Shown here: positions 26,986 to 38,679 of the stretch, in pieces
Position numbering within the stretch: the stretch's first letter is position 1
Layout: every line of letters begins with the position of its first letter
Assembly (NCBI RefSeq): GCF_019084545.1
Contig: NZ_JAHREP010000010.1
Coordinates: 93,879 to 157,878 of the forward strand
Reading direction: 5' to 3'
DNA length: 64,000 nt
From: Marinobacterium ramblicola
GTDB lineage: Bacteria > Pseudomonadota > Gammaproteobacteria > Pseudomonadales > Balneatricaceae
Made by a program: the position numbers and the translations under genes
The notes under the pieces: generated by a model
Database searches by the model: none
Seen by the model: the letters and a program-made list of their open reading frames with translations, nothing else
What the model was told of the DNA's origin: nothing

Positions 26986-28332
26986 TTAAGCGGCCAGTTT
27001 CCGGGCCAGGCTCTTCTGGCGTTCGATCAGCGCCTGAAGGTCGAAGCCCTCGATCGCGCCATCGGTTACCCGCCAGCGCCCGGCGACCATCACCCGGTCC
27101 GCCTTGTGGGCACCGCAGAGCACCAGTGCCGCCAGCGGATCGCCGGCACCGGCAAAGCGCAGTTCATCCAGACGGAACAGGGCGATATCCGCCTGCATGC
27201 CAACCCTCAGCGCGCCCAGGTCAGTGCGGCCCAGGCAGCGGGCCGAGCCTTCGGTGGCCCAGAACAGCACCTTCTGGTGGGTGATCTCGGCGGCATCGTA
27301 GCGCAGCCGGCCGAGCAGAAACGCCTGGCGCACCTCCTGGATCATATTGGAGCCGTCGTTGGAGGCGGAGCCGTCGACCCCCAGCCCTACCGGACTACCT
27401 GCACGCTCAAGATCCAGCGTCGGGCAAAGCCCGGAGGCGAGCAGCATGTTGGATGAGGGGCAGTGGCAGATACCGGTACCGGCCGCGCCCAGACGGCGGA
27501 TCTCCTCCTCATTGAAGTGGATACCGTGGGCCAGCCAGACCCGGTCGCTCAGCCAGCCAACTTTCTCCAGGTAATCCAGCGGTCGCAGGCCGAACATCTT
27601 GATGCAGAAGTCGGTCTCGTCATGGGTCTCGGCCAGGTGGGTGTGCAGCCGCACATTGTGCTTTTCAGCCAGACGTGCGCTGGCCTGCATCAGGCTCTCA
27701 CTGACCGAGAAGGGTGAACAGGGTGCCAGCGCCACCCGGCTCATGGCGCCCTCTTCCGCCTGGTGATAGCGCTGAATCAGGCGCTCGCTGTCGGCCATGA
27801 TGGCGTCTTCATCCTGCACCGTACTCTGCGGCGGCAGGCCGCCATCCTCCTCGCCCAGACTCATGGAGCCACGCGTCAGGTGCACGCGCATCCCCATCTT
27901 CTGTGCCTGCGCCATCTGGATATCGATGGCGTTCTCCAGCCCCTGCGGAAACAGGTAGTGGTGATCGCTTGCCGTGGTGCAGCCCGACAGCAGCAGCTCG
28001 GCCAGCGCCACCTGGGTCGATACCTCGACCATCTCCTCCCCCAGCCGCGCCCACACCGGATACAGGCTTTTCAGCCAGCTGAACAGGGATTTGTTCAGCG
28101 CCGCCGGAAAGGCGCGGGTCAGGGTCTGATAGAAGTGGTGATGGCTGTTGATCAACCCGGGCAGCAGCACATGCTCGCGAGCATCGAACACCTGGTCGAC
28201 CGGTGCGGCCGGGGTCTCGCCGGCGGCCAGCACCTCGGCAATCCGCGTACCTTCGACCACCAGGCCTCCGGCGCAGGTGCTGTCCAGGGTCGCCAGAGGC
28301 GATTTAATCCAGATACGTTGAGCGCTGTTCAC
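26986..28332 (-). CDS. 8-oxoguanine deaminase (amidohydrolase)
   Basis: This encodes 448 residues from GTG 28332, with GGAG 7 bases upstream. It is an ATZ/TRZ-type amidohydrolase. The metal-binding residues are in LINSHHHFYQT, LHTHLAETHDE, WLAHGIHF and VGLGVDGSASND. HHHFYQTLTRAFP with GCTTASDHHYLFP is characteristic of the 8-oxoguanine deaminase group, which converts 8-oxoguanine to urate and ammonia. That product feeds the urate pathway encoded further on. An alternative is a general guanine/isoguanine-type deaminase. It is transcribed after the NCS2 permease, 31 bases downstream, so likely co-transcribed. Confidence 0.82.
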   Translation of the reverse strand: MNSAQRIWIKSPLATLDSTCAGGLVVEGTRIAEVLAAGETPAAPVDQVFDAREHVLLPGLINSHHHFYQTLTRAFPAALNKSLFSWLKSLYPVWARLGEEMVEVSTQVALAELLLSGCTTASDHHYLFPQGLENAIDIQMAQAQKMGMRVHLTRGSMSLGEEDGGLPPQSTVQDEDAIMADSERLIQRYHQAEEGAMSRVALAPCSPFSVSESLMQASARLAEKHNVRLHTHLAETHDETDFCIKMFGLRPLDYLEKVGWLSDRVWLAHGIHFNEEEIRRLGAAGTGICHCPSSNMLLASGLCPTLDLERAGSPVGLGVDGSASNDGSNMIQEVRQAFLLGRLRYDAAEITHQKVLFWATEGSARCLGRTDLGALRVGMQADIALFRLDELRFAGAGDPLAALVLCGAHKADRVMVAGRWRVTDGAIEGFDLQALIERQKSLARKLAA

Positions 28333-28363
28333 TCTGCTACTCCAATTGATCGGTATTGATTAC

Positions 28364-29812
28364 TTATTTTGCCACGCTGGAGACGGTTGCCGCGGTCATG
28401 GCGAGGTTTTCATCTGACGCCTCTCCGCTCTCGGCCGGCTCCTGCTCATACGCCTCGGCGGTATGGGGCGCGGCATCCAGATGATGCGGCAGCAACAGGT
28501 TCAGGAAGATCGCGGACAGGGCACCAATGGTCAGCGGTGAGCCGATGATGTTCTTGATATCATCCGGCATGGCAGACAGTACCTCGGGCACACCTGCAAC
28601 ACCCAACCCCATGCCGATCGAGATCGCGGTGATCAGCATGTTGCGGCGGTTAAGTCCGGCTTCGGCGATGATCTTGACCCCGGCCATCGCCACGGTACCG
28701 AACATGATCAGCGTAGCACCACCCAGCACCGGCTTCGGCATCTGCTGCAGCACGCCGCCGATAATCGGGAACAGTCCCAGCAGCGCCAGGATCGCGGCGA
28801 TAAACAGCGCCACATGTCGGCTCGCCACACCGGTCAGCTGGATCACACCGTTGTTCTGGCTGAAGGTGGTCATCGGTAGGCTGTTCAGGGAAGAGGCGAT
28901 CGCAGAGTTCACACCGTCGGCCAGCACGCCGGCCTTGATTCTGCGAATGTAGATGGGGCCATCCACCGGCTGCTTCGACACCATGCTGTTCGCGGTCAGG
29001 TCGCCTGTGGTTTCCAGCGCGGTGATGACATAGATGATCGCAATCGGCAGGAACGCGGCGAAATCAAAACTGAAGCCGTATTTGAACGGCACCGGAATCG
29101 CGATCAGCGACAGTTCACTCAAACCGCTGAAGTCCACCTTGCCGATCGACCAGGCGGCGACAAAGCCCAGGGTCAGGCCGATGATCACCGCACTCAGCCG
29201 CAGCATATGCACCTGGAAGCGGTTGAAGATCACGATGGTAATCAGCACCAGTCCTGCCAGTGCCAGGTTGACCGGCGCGCCCATATCCGGCGCCCCGAAA
29301 CCACCGGCGATATCGGTCATGGCAACCTGGATCAGGGAAAGACCGATCAGGGTAATGATCGTACCGGTCACCACCGGCGTAATGATATGTCGCAGCTTCT
29401 CGATAAACCGGCTCAGGAAGATCTCGACAAATGCGGCCAGGAAGCAGACCCCGAAGATGGTTGAAAGGATCTCCTCCGGCCCGCCGCCGTTGCCCTTGAC
29501 GATAAAACCAGCGGCCAGAATCGAGCTCAGGAACGCGAAACTGGTGCCCTGTACACAGAGCAAACCGGAACCGACCGGGCCAATACGCCGCGCCTGTATA
29601 AAGGTACCGATACCGGAGACGATCAGCGCCATGCTCACCAGGTAGGGCACTTCACTGCCCAGCCCCAATACGCCACCGACGATCAGCGTCGGTGTGATGA
29701 TACCGATAAAGCTCGCCAGCACGTGCTGGAGCGCAGCGAAAACCGATACCGAAAACCTAGGTTTATCATCCAGTCCATAGACCAGATCGATCGAAGAGCT
29801 GTGCTTTGCCAT
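28364..29812 (-). CDS. NCS2-family xanthine/urate permease
   Basis: This encodes 482 residues with about 14 membrane segments. The NAT signature region includes QTxFSQNNGVIQLTG-type sequence (MTTFSQNNGVIQLTG), and GPVGSGLLCVQGTSFAF is the conserved first signature of xanthine/urate permeases (UraA/XanP fold). The protein is a cation-coupled purine importer in the inner membrane. Xanthine or urate is the most likely substrate given the neighbours. It is divergent from xdhA across a 609-bp region that contains regulator-like sites. The short acidic C-terminus is typical. Confidence 0.88.
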   Translation of the reverse strand: MAKHSSSIDLVYGLDDKPRFSVSVFAALQHVLASFIGIITPTLIVGGVLGLGSEVPYLVSMALIVSGIGTFIQARRIGPVGSGLLCVQGTSFAFLSSILAAGFIVKGNGGGPEEILSTIFGVCFLAAFVEIFLSRFIEKLRHIITPVVTGTIITLIGLSLIQVAMTDIAGGFGAPDMGAPVNLALAGLVLITIVIFNRFQVHMLRLSAVIIGLTLGFVAAWSIGKVDFSGLSELSLIAIPVPFKYGFSFDFAAFLPIAIIYVITALETTGDLTANSMVSKQPVDGPIYIRRIKAGVLADGVNSAIASSLNSLPMTTFSQNNGVIQLTGVASRHVALFIAAILALLGLFPIIGGVLQQMPKPVLGGATLIMFGTVAMAGVKIIAEAGLNRRNMLITAISIGMGLGVAGVPEVLSAMPDDIKNIIGSPLTIGALSAIFLNLLLPHHLDAAPHTAEAYEQEPAESGEASDENLAMTAATVSSVAK

Positions 29813-30143
29813 TGTGAAAATACCCTAGTTATTTTTGTTGGTCTCTCCCCGCTCCTCTCCCGAGCGAGGTCGTCACAAGCTGTCCGGCAGATGTCTAGCC
29901 TGCGCAGGGTTAAAGCTAATTTATCGACCACTTATTGTCCACAAAATAACAAACATCCTGTATTCACTATATGAAATACTATGCACACCTTCGAACAAAT
30001 ATAGATAAAACAAAATAAATTCAATTTGTTAACCCTATATCCCTGAACAGCCACAGCCCAGATATCGACACGATTCGAGGGGATACGGAACCTCAAAGTG
30101 AACAGAAAGCAGGGGCAGGAACGAGGAAACCGGAAAACAATAA

Positions 30144-30178
30144 ATGTATACAAAACATTATGAAAAAAAGTACACAAG
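30144..30178. promoter_or_regulatory. Candidate purine-regulon operator pair
   Basis: ATGTATACAA (30144-30153) and AGTACACAAG (30169-30178) match the near-palindrome seen before puuE, uraH, the AzgA-type permease and the GntR regulator. The sites are 25 bases apart. Confidence 0.5.
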
Positions 30179-30293
30179 ACCAATTTGACCAATTGAACAG
30201 GATTTATATCTATATCCGCGGGATCGGTCGATGAAATTCACTAAAAATCTGCACGCTTAAGTGTTTTCTACCGGAAAATGGGGGATTGACACC

Positions 30294-30331
30294 TGACCCA
30301 CAGGTCAAATTATAAGTTGACTTGAAAGTCA
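30294..30331. promoter_or_regulatory. Paired palindromes upstream of xdhA
   Basis: TGACC-CACA-GGTCA (30294-30307) and TGACT-TGAA-AGTCA (30318-30331) are two same-type inverted repeats whose centres are 24 bp apart, about 90 bases before xdhA. They look like tandem operators of a dimeric regulator that I cannot name. Confidence 0.5.
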
Positions 30332-30421
30332 GCTTTTACTTTAATCAATCCATACTCAACGAGCACGAGCCCGCGACAAACACGGCTCCGTAATAAACAT
30401 AAGCAAAGAAGGAGGCCCTCC

Positions 30422-31853
<1,432 letters not shown>

Positions 31854-31861
<8 letters not shown>

Positions 31862-34247
31862 CCATCATCAGAACAAGAAAAGCTACGCCGAGATGCTGGA
31901 ACTGGTTAAACAGGACCTGACCACCGGCGTCGGCCGCAGCGTCAAACATGAAAGCGCGGCGAAGCAGGTAAGCGGTGAAGCGATCTATGTCGACGACCGC
32001 CTCGAGTTCCCAAACCAGTTGCACGTCTATGCCCGCATGTCGGATAAAGCCCATGCCCGCATCACCAGGCTGGATGTGAGCCCCTGCTACAACTTCCCGG
32101 GCGTGGCGATCGCCATCACCGCCAAGGATGTACCGGGCCAGCTGGATATCGGTGCCGTCCTTCCGGGCGACCCGCTGCTGGCCGACGGTCTGGTCGAGTA
32201 CTACGGTCAGCCGGTACTGGCGGTTGCCGCCAATGACCTGGACACCGCGCGCCAGGCAGCGATGGACGCCATCGTCGAGTACGAAGAGCTGGAGCCGGTA
32301 CTCTCCGTCGAACAGGCGCTGGAGCAGGAACACTTCGTCAGCGAGCCGCACACCCACAAGCGCGGTGATTCCGCCGCGGCGCTGGCGTCTGCCAAGTACA
32401 GGATTTCGGGCCGCGCCCATATTGGCGGTCAGGAGCACTTCTACCTCGAGACCCAAATCTCTTCGGTTGTGCCCACCGAAGATGGCGGCATGATCGTATT
32501 CACCTCCAGCCAGAACCCCACCGAGGTGCAGAAGCTGGTGGCCGAAGTGCTCGGCGTCTCCTTCAACAAGATACAGATCGATATGCGCCGCATGGGCGGC
32601 GGTTTCGGCGGCAAGGAGACCCAGGCCGCAGGCCCGGCCTGTATTGCCGCCGTGGTCGCACACCACACCCGTCGTCCGGCCAAGATGCGCCTGCCGCGTA
32701 TGGAAGACATGATGATGACCGGCAAGCGTCACCCCTTCTTCAACCAGTACGAGGTCGGCTTTGACGACGAAGGCCGGATCACCGGTTGCGAGATGAAGCT
32801 GGCCGGCAACTGCGGCTACTCGCCGGACCTGTCCAACTCCATCGTCGACCGCGCCATGTTCCACAGCGACAACGGCTACTACCTGGGCGATGCCACTATC
32901 ACTGGCTACCGCTGCAAGACCAACCTGGCCTCCAACACCGCCTACCGCGGTTTCGGCGGTCCCCAGGGGCTGATCATGCCGGAGATCATTCTGGACGATA
33001 TCGCCCGCCGTCTGGGCAAGGACCCGCTGGAGGTGCGCAAGCTCAACCTCTACGGCGGCGAAGGCCGGGATACCACCCACTACTTCCAGAAGGTAGAGGA
33101 CAATGCGCTGCCGGAGATGATCGATGACCTGGAGCGGAGCAGCGACTACCAGGCCCGCCGCCAGGCGATCCGCGAGTACAACGCCAAGAGTCCGATCCTG
33201 AAGAAGGGTCTGGCACTGACCCCGGTAAAGTTCGGTATCTCCTTTACCGCCACCTTCCTGAACCAGGCCGGTGCGCTGATCCATATCTACACCGATGGCA
33301 GCATCCACCTGAACCACGGCGGTACCGAGATGGGACAGGGCCTGAACACCAAGGTTGCCCAAGTGGTGGCCGAGGAGTTCCAGGTCGACTTCGATACCAT
33401 CCAGATCACCGCCACCAATACCGACAAGGTGCCGAACACCTCGCCGACGGCGGCCTCCTCCGGTGCCGACCTGAACGGCAAGGCGGCGCAGAACGCGGCC
33501 CGCACCATCAAGCAGCGCCTGGTCGAGTTCTCCGCCCGTCACTTCAACGTGACCGAAGAGGATGTCACCTTCCGCAACAACCACGTGGTGATCCGCGATC
33601 AGGTGATGCCGTTCGCCGAGTTTATCCAGCTGGCGTACTTCAACCAGATCTCGCTGTCGAGCACCGGCTTCTACCGTACGCCGAAGATCTATTACGACCG
33701 CGACACCGCCCGTGGCCGCCCGTTCTACTACTACGCCTACGGCTGCGCCTGCAGCGAGGTGGTGGTCGACACCCTGACCGGCGAGTACAAGATCCTGCGC
33801 GCCGACATCCTGCACGACGTCGGCGCCTCGCTGAACCCGGCGATCGATATCGGTCAGGTCGAGGGGGCCTTCGTCCAGGGTGCCGGCTGGCTGACCTCGG
33901 AGGAGCTGGTCTGGAACGACAAGGGACGGCTGATGACCTCGGGCCCGGCCAGCTACAAGATCCCGGCGGTTACCGATATGCCGATCGATTTCCGGGTACG
34001 ACTGGTGGAGAACCGCAAGAATGCTGAGGACACCGTGTACCACTCCAAGGCCGTCGGCGAACCCCCGTTCATGCTCGGTATCTCCGTGTTCTGCGCCATC
34101 AAGGACGCCATTGCCAGTGTCGCCGACTACCGGGTCAGCCCGGCCATCGATGCACCGGCCACCCCCGAGCGGGTGCTCTGGGCGATCCGCGATATGGAGC
34201 AGCAGCGCCAGCAGACCCACAGCGAAGCGGTCGCTGAAACCGTATAA
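31854..34247 (+). CDS. xdhB: Xanthine dehydrogenase molybdopterin-binding subunit
   Basis: This encodes 797 residues, normal for the family. The molybdopterin-binding motifs GGGFGGKE, the loop with AYRGFGGPQG and HGGTEMGQG, and the late acidic active-site motif VGEPPFMLG are all present. The subunit holds the Mo cofactor that hydroxylates hypoxanthine and xanthine. Start ATG 31854 overlaps xdhA. A 1030-residue open frame on the opposite strand is a GC-rich coding shadow. The downstream xdhC gene supplies the sulfurated cofactor. Confidence 0.95.
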
Positions 34248-34298
34248 CCCGGCACCCACGACAACAAAAACCGCTAATACGAGCAGGGGAGCAGAACG

Positions 34299-35126
34299 AT
34301 GAACAGCGAGTGGATCAAGGCCCTGAACCGGCTTGAAGCCGACGCCACCCCGGCGGTGTTGATCACCGTCGTGGATGAACGCGGCTCCACCCCCCGCAAT
34401 GCCGGCGCCAAGATGGTGGTCAGCGAGGCAGAGCGCTTCGACACCATCGGCGGCGGCCACCTGGAGCACAAGTCGATCAAGATTGCCCGTGCCATGCTCG
34501 AGGAGAAGCAGACCCAGCCGCGCCTGGAGCGCTTCTCCCTCGGCGCCAGCCTGGGGCAGTGCTGCGGCGGCGCCACCACGCTGCTGTTCGAGCCGCTCAA
34601 CACCGGCATCGTGCAGATCGCCCTGTTCGGTGCCGGCCATGTGGCCCGTGCCCTGGTGCCGATCCTGGCCACCCTGCCCTGCCGCATCCGCTGGATCGAC
34701 TCCCGCGAGGATGAGTTTCCCGCTCACATCCCCGACGGGGTCGAGAAGGTGGTCAACGAGTTCCCGGTGGACGAGATCGCGACGCAAGCGGCGGACAGCT
34801 ACTTCATCGTGATGACCCATAATCACCAGCTCGATCAGGAGCTGACCGAAGCGATACTTAAACGTAACGACTTCAACTATTTCGGACTGATCGGCTCACA
34901 GACCAAGCGTAAGAAGTTCGAGCACAGACTGAAGGCCAAGGGCTTTGACGAAGCGCTGTTGGAACGGATGACCTGCCCGATGGGCATACCGGAAGTAAAG
35001 GGTAAACTGCCCGCCGAGATCGCGGTCTCCGTGGCCGGCGAGGTGATCGCCCGGTATAACGCCGCGTTCGGCAACAAAGCCAACGCCCCAATGGACACAC
35101 CTGCGGTGGATCGGCTGGCGATCTGA
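34299..35126 (+). CDS. xdhC: Xanthine dehydrogenase accessory protein XdhC
   Basis: This encodes 275 residues. The N-terminal VLITVVDERGSTPRNAGAKMVV and LGQCCGGATTLLFEP, and the Rossmann-type LFGAGHVARALVPIL, are diagnostic of XdhC. The protein binds the molybdenum cofactor, promotes its sulfuration and inserts it into XdhB. It lies 51 bases after xdhB in the same operon. The start ATG 34299 follows GGGGAGCAGAACG, giving a usable ribosome-binding site. Confidence 0.93.
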   Translation: MNSEWIKALNRLEADATPAVLITVVDERGSTPRNAGAKMVVSEAERFDTIGGGHLEHKSIKIARAMLEEKQTQPRLERFSLGASLGQCCGGATTLLFEPLNTGIVQIALFGAGHVARALVPILATLPCRIRWIDSREDEFPAHIPDGVEKVVNEFPVDEIATQAADSYFIVMTHNHQLDQELTEAILKRNDFNYFGLIGSQTKRKKFEHRLKAKGFDEALLERMTCPMGIPEVKGKLPAEIAVSVAGEVIARYNAAFGNKANAPMDTPAVDRLAI

Positions 35127-35200
35127 CGCCCGGCCGATCCACCGCCCCAGTTACTCAATATTGCTACTCAATACCGCTACGTAATACCGGAATAACCGAC

Positions 35201-36523
35201 ATGACACACACCACCGCGCCCTCAACCGCAATCGCCTACCGCGCCGCCATCCTCGACAGCCTGGGCGACCCGGCAGAGCTGGGGATCGAGAACAGCTATC
35301 GCTACTTTGAAGACGGCATGATGGTGGTTGAGGAGGGACGCATCACCGCCCTCGGCCACGCCTCGGAGATCATCAAGGGGCTGAGCGCGGGCACCGAGAT
35401 CCGCCATTACCAGGACGCCCTGATCACCCCGGGCTTTATCGACACCCATATCCACTATCCGCAGACCGGCATGATCGCCTCCTATGGCGATCAGCTGCTC
35501 GACTGGCTGGAAAACTACACCTTCCCCGCCGAGCAAAAATTCGCCGACCCGGCCCACGCCGAACAGGTCTCGGAGATCTTCCTCAACGAGCTGCTGAGCA
35601 ACGGCACCACCACCGCGCTGGTGTTCGGTACCGTGCATCCGCAGTCGGTGGATGCCTTCTTCAGCAGCGCTGAAAAGCGCAACTTGCGGATGATCGCCGG
35701 CAAGGTGCTGATGGATCGCAACGCCCCGGAAGCGCTGACCGACACCCCGGAGAGCGGCTACCGCGACAGCAAGGCGCTGATCGAGCGCTGGCACGGCAAG
35801 GGCCGCCTGCACTACGCCGTCACCCCGCGCTTCGCGCCCACCAGTAGCCCGGAGCAGCTGGCCACGGCGGGACAGCTGCTGCGCGAGTACGACGGCCTGT
35901 ACATGCACACCCACCTGTCGGAGAACCGCAACGAGATCGAATGGGTCAAGGCGCTGTTTCCGGAGCAGAACGGTTACCTGGATGTGTACGACCACCACCA
36001 CCTGCTCGGTCAGCGCTCCGTGTTTGCCCACGGCGTGCACCTGTGCGACGAGGAGTGCCGACGCCTGGCCGAAACCGACTCTGCCATCGCCTTCTGCCCC
36101 ACCTCCAACCTGTTCCTCGGCAGCGGCCTGTTCAACCTGCCGCAGGCGGAACAGCACAAGATCAAGGTCGGCCTCGGCACCGATGTCGGCGCAGGCACCA
36201 GCTTCTCGATGCTGCAGACGATCAACGAGGCGTACAAGGTGATGCAGCTGCAGGGTAAGAAACTGCACCCGTTCAAGTCGTTCTATCTGGCCACCCTGGG
36301 CGGTGCCCGCGCTCTGCAACTGGAGCAGCAGATCGGCACCCTTGAACCGGGCAGCGAAGCGGACTTCGTGGTGCTGGATTACAACGCCACCCCGCTGATG
36401 AGCTACCGCATGCAGCAGGCCAAGGATCTGGAGGAGCGTCTGTTCGTGCTGATGACCCTGGGCGATGACCGGTCGATCAAACAGACCTATGCCATGGGCG
36501 AGGCGGTGTACAGCCGCGATTGA
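35201..36523 (+). CDS. guaD: Guanine deaminase
   Basis: This encodes 440 residues, usual for bacterial GuaD. The metal ligands are in FIDTHIHYPQT, MHTHLSENRNEIEWV, FAHGVHL and GLGTDVGAGTSFSM. The zinc enzyme converts guanine to xanthine and ammonia, supplying the substrate of the upstream XdhABC. It follows xdhC by 74 bases, a region with small TACTCAATA-type repeats but no terminator, so it is likely in the same operon. This is the last gene before the IS-remnant region. Confidence 0.93.
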   Translation: MTHTTAPSTAIAYRAAILDSLGDPAELGIENSYRYFEDGMMVVEEGRITALGHASEIIKGLSAGTEIRHYQDALITPGFIDTHIHYPQTGMIASYGDQLLDWLENYTFPAEQKFADPAHAEQVSEIFLNELLSNGTTTALVFGTVHPQSVDAFFSSAEKRNLRMIAGKVLMDRNAPEALTDTPESGYRDSKALIERWHGKGRLHYAVTPRFAPTSSPEQLATAGQLLREYDGLYMHTHLSENRNEIEWVKALFPEQNGYLDVYDHHHLLGQRSVFAHGVHLCDEECRRLAETDSAIAFCPTSNLFLGSGLFNLPQAEQHKIKVGLGTDVGAGTSFSMLQTINEAYKVMQLQGKKLHPFKSFYLATLGGARALQLEQQIGTLEPGSEADFVVLDYNATPLMSYRMQQAKDLEERLFVLMTLGDDRSIKQTYAMGEAVYSRD

Positions 36524-36650
36524 TCTATCGCAAGATCTCGGTTCCGCCAAGCTTGCAGACATCCTGATCGCCCGCCGATCGTGCCCGACCGATAAATCAG
36601 TGATGGAAGTACTCCATTAGGCCTTGAAGCAGATCTCCAAGAAATGAACT

Positions 36651-36722
36651 ATGCCGATACGGGACTGGAAACAGGCGATGAGCCTGTTCATGATCCCGTT
36701 CGGCGACCGGATGTCGCGGTGA
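36651..36722 (+). pseudogene. IS256-family transposase, C-terminal remnant
   Basis: Translation gives MPIRDWKQAMSLFMIPFGDR, followed by MSR and a stop. This matches the C-terminal tail of IS256/Mutator transposases (typical pattern PIRDWK.ALNQF.I.FGDR). Only this tail is present. A second fragment from an internal part of the same family lies at 38578-38670, so the two pieces bracket the unknown gene at 36835. Confidence 0.7.
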
Positions 36723-36834
36723 TAAACAGCCACCTACACAGAAAAATCTACAGTCTCGAATGTGAGATGTATGGTAGTGTAGTGAAAATTAATCATAAAG
36801 CCGAACTGATTTAGTCAATAATTAAGGGAAAAAT

Positions 36835-38529
36835 ATGACTGGCTTCAGAATTTTCTTACACTGTTTTGTGGCGCTGCTGATAATTCAGACAAATACAGCC
36901 ATAGGTGCGAATAGCGAGCAGGAAGTAACAGACAAAAAAGTACTTTCGATATTTAACAAGTTAGATAAAAACCTCAGCAAGCTTGAAGGATTTGTTGATA
37001 CAGCCATTCCTGCCGTACCTCTTAAAAGCGCTCAGAGTAAGCAGTCAAAATCCATATTCAAAGGAGTTGAAAGTGACCTTAAAAAACTTTCCAAGTCCTA
37101 CCCGGATATTGACGCATCGAATTATAGAAACCGATTTACCTCTCTAAAGTCCTTTCTTGAAAACAAGGAAAATGAGCCTACCAGCCCGGCGGCAAAAGAT
37201 ATCGAGAATATGATGATGCATGTTCTGTATCTTGAGATGGATCCTGACAAACGCAGTGAAAGTGCGTCTCGAAATTTCTACACTGAAACCTTTAAAGCTT
37301 CTACCAAGTTAGCTGAAGCCCAGGAAAAAGACCCTGATTATGACTTTTCCGTATTAATAGAAAGATTCGCTCCCCATGCTCAAAAATTTGTCGAAGATAG
37401 TGGTCGTTTGTTACCACATCTATCTGGTTACGCGGAGTACATGAGAGCAGATGAACTGCAAAGTAAGGCTGACGCCTATGTGCTCGCTGGAGCGGCATTA
37501 AGCTATAAAGCCGAATTGGACAAGATGGTTGTGGAGATAGATAAAAATCTTGCTCTATCAAAAGAAAAAGGGCCGAAATACTTTAAACCTTCGAAGGCTG
37601 AAGCACAGCTTGATTTTACCAAACAGGTTTTAGTTGCAGCAGCGCGTAACGAGCTTAAAGAATTTGATAAGATTGACACTCAATGTCAGACGGAAAATAT
37701 TGGAAAAGTTGTCTTTGCAAACAAAAAGCTTGAAGACAACTGCGAGAGTAGCAGCTTCATCGAAAGCTATGAAGTCGGACAGCCTCTCTACTTGCGCGCA
37801 GCATTCGAAGATATCGCCAGTAACGCTTACGTCAAAATGCGAAATCACGAGCGCACACCGGGCGTTCATGGTGGAATTGAACAGAAGATTGTATTTTCTT
37901 TGGATGGAAAAGAAGTATTTACCTTTATTCCTTTTTTAGTCTCTGAAGAAATGGATCGTCCGGCAACATCTTCGGTATTAATGGATACTACTCGATTAGA
38001 CCATAAAGAGTTTTTTAGACATTTTGACAAAGTTTTGCTGGAAATGGCTAGCACTGGAAAAGACAAGGCAAATTTCGGGATTGAGGTATATGCATACAAT
38101 AGTACCAAGCAACCCGGTGTCCCCAATGATGGCCCTCTATTGGCCAAGGGGGAAATTTTAATTGATGCGAGTAGCGATGCTGCGAAAAAATTCATGAGAG
38201 AAGGGAAGTTGGCGATCAGCTCACCTGGTGAACTGGATGATTCTCTACATGACATGGCAGTGGCTGCATTAGAAAGAAACAAAGTAGAATATGATTTATT
38301 CCACATTACCAGTGACCAAATGACGATAGTTAAAAACGTATTAGATATTCCTTTGAAGCGAGTAGTAAGGGGTATTATTGTTAGTAAATCCGATGATAAT
38401 CGTTGTACAGCATATCCCCAGTGGTTTGCTCAAGTTTTCGATGGAACTGGTTATACAAAAGGGGTTTCCTTAGACAAAAGAGAACATTCGAAAGGGGTCT
38501 CATGCTCTTCGGTTGAGCAATACCTTTAA
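36835..38529 (+). CDS. Unknown secreted protein, AT-rich
   Basis: This encodes 564 residues with a signal peptide (about 1-23, IFLHCFVALLIIQTNTAIG) and no further membrane helix, so it is periplasmic or exported. Residues 30-260 are Lys/Glu-rich and helical, and the C-terminal half is more mixed, with a few Cys (DNCESS, NRCTAY, VSCSS). I recognise no family. Base composition is clearly AT-richer than the flanking purine genes, and transposase fragments lie on both sides, which suggests acquisition. A strong hairpin follows the stop. Confidence 0.7.
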   Translation: MTGFRIFLHCFVALLIIQTNTAIGANSEQEVTDKKVLSIFNKLDKNLSKLEGFVDTAIPAVPLKSAQSKQSKSIFKGVESDLKKLSKSYPDIDASNYRNRFTSLKSFLENKENEPTSPAAKDIENMMMHVLYLEMDPDKRSESASRNFYTETFKASTKLAEAQEKDPDYDFSVLIERFAPHAQKFVEDSGRLLPHLSGYAEYMRADELQSKADAYVLAGAALSYKAELDKMVVEIDKNLALSKEKGPKYFKPSKAEAQLDFTKQVLVAAARNELKEFDKIDTQCQTENIGKVVFANKKLEDNCESSSFIESYEVGQPLYLRAAFEDIASNAYVKMRNHERTPGVHGGIEQKIVFSLDGKEVFTFIPFLVSEEMDRPATSSVLMDTTRLDHKEFFRHFDKVLLEMASTGKDKANFGIEVYAYNSTKQPGVPNDGPLLAKGEILIDASSDAAKKFMREGKLAISSPGELDDSLHDMAVAALERNKVEYDLFHITSDQMTIVKNVLDIPLKRVVRGIIVSKSDDNRCTAYPQWFAQVFDGTGYTKGVSLDKREHSKGVSCSSVEQYL

Positions 38530-38543
38530 GAAATTCAAACGGG

Positions 38544-38577
38544 GGCAAAAAGGTTTTCCTGTGAAGACCTTTTTGCC
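38544..38577 (+). terminator. Terminator-like hairpin after unknown secreted protein
   Basis: GGCAAAAAGGT (38544-38554) pairs perfectly over 11 bp with ACCTTTTTGCC (38567-38577), 14 bases after the stop. The T5 run is inside the stem. Confidence 0.6.
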
Positions 38578-38670
38578 TTCCACCAGATCCGTAACTCGCT
38601 GAAGCACGTGGCCAACAAGAACCTGAAAGCCTCTATGGCCGACCTAAAGGGCGTTTACCGTCCAGTTTAA
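38578..38670 (+). pseudogene. IS256-family transposase, internal remnant
   Basis: The frame reads FHQIRNSLKHVANKN, then LKASMADLKGVYRPV and a stop. This matches the conserved VHQIRNSLKYV..KD.KA...DLK.VY region of IS256-family transposases. The rest of the gene is absent. It ends 10 bases before the GntR regulator's stop codon. Confidence 0.75.
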
Positions 38671-38679
38671 CAGGGCCAC

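Larger units (their letters stand above)
29813..30421. other. 609-bp divergent regulatory region (permease / xdhA)
   Basis: No gene is visible. It separates the NCS2 permease (minus) from xdhABC (plus). It contains two GTATAC/GTACAC-type sites (30144-30153, 30169-30178) and two spaced TGAC(C/T)-N4-(G/A)GTCA palindromes (30294-30331). The stretch 29925-30185 is notably AT-rich. Confidence 0.6.

Noticed and set aside
35222..36562. Long minus-strand frame opposite guaD
   Set aside because: Antisense to guanine deaminase with biased composition and no motif; a coding shadow.
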